Of a stretch of 5,220 nucleotides of DNA, positions 5,218-5,220 are shown piece by piece; within the stretch, counting starts at the first letter, position 1; each line of letters begins with the position of its first letter. The notes beneath the pieces are model-generated. The model ran no database searches and was not told where the DNA came from. It saw only the letters and a list, made by a program, of their open reading frames with translations. The position numbers and the translations under genes are program-made. Source of the DNA: Bacteroidales bacterium (GTDB taxonomy: Bacteria > Bacteroidota > Bacteroidia > Bacteroidales > UBA1556); contig JAOZKO010000218.1 of the NCBI GenBank assembly GCA_029935325.1, positions 1-5,220 on the forward strand, given 5' to 3'.

Positions 5218-5220
5218 GTT

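Overview
The window is AT-rich. Every supported gene lies on the minus strand, so transcription runs from the right edge to the left. The best guess for the source is a member of the Bacteroidota, probably Flavobacteriia- or Cytophagia-like. Three things point there: a promoter of the Bacteroidota type (TTG / TAnnTTTG) before the operon at the right, a lack of clear Shine-Dalgarno sequences, and a secreted BspA-type leucine-rich-repeat protein whose predicted mature form begins with Gln. This is inferred from style, not from a marker gene.

Right part (about 5120 down to 2243): a compact three-gene operon. The first gene encodes a membrane-anchored, periplasm-facing arylsulfotransferase (ASST family). 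The second is a 48-residue single-span membrane protein. The third joins an N-terminal three-helix membrane domain to a PAPS-type sulfotransferase domain. Gene 1 overlaps gene 2 by 8 nt (ATGAGTAA) and gene 2 overlaps gene 3 by 1 nt (TAATG), so translation is probably coupled. A perfect 14-bp inverted repeat lies in the last codons of gene 1, just before the start of gene 2. A cytosol-facing PAPS enzyme, a small membrane protein and an outward-facing PAPS-independent sulfotransferase in one coupled unit suggest a two-sided sulfation system, perhaps one that relays sulfate across the inner membrane to an exported acceptor. This is the most interesting content of the window.

Middle part (2180 to 697): two small putative nucleases of different folds, both on the minus strand. 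One is a 141-residue GIY-YIG protein. It is preceded by a 38-codon ORF in the same frame, cut off from it by a single TAG. The other is a 249-residue protein with a probable winged-helix N-terminus and a PD-(D/E)XK- or EDxHD-like C-terminus. No methyltransferase is visible, so a restriction role cannot be claimed. Two copies of a diverged 37-38 nt intergenic repeat sit on either side of the second nuclease gene, each just after the stop codon of the preceding gene.

Left part (544 to 1): the N-terminal 181 codons of a secreted BspA/LRR_5-type protein with 24-residue (72-bp) repeats, running off the left edge. At the far right edge (5194-5217) is a short octamer repeat (CGCAAAGA type) that resembles a widespread interspersed repeat.
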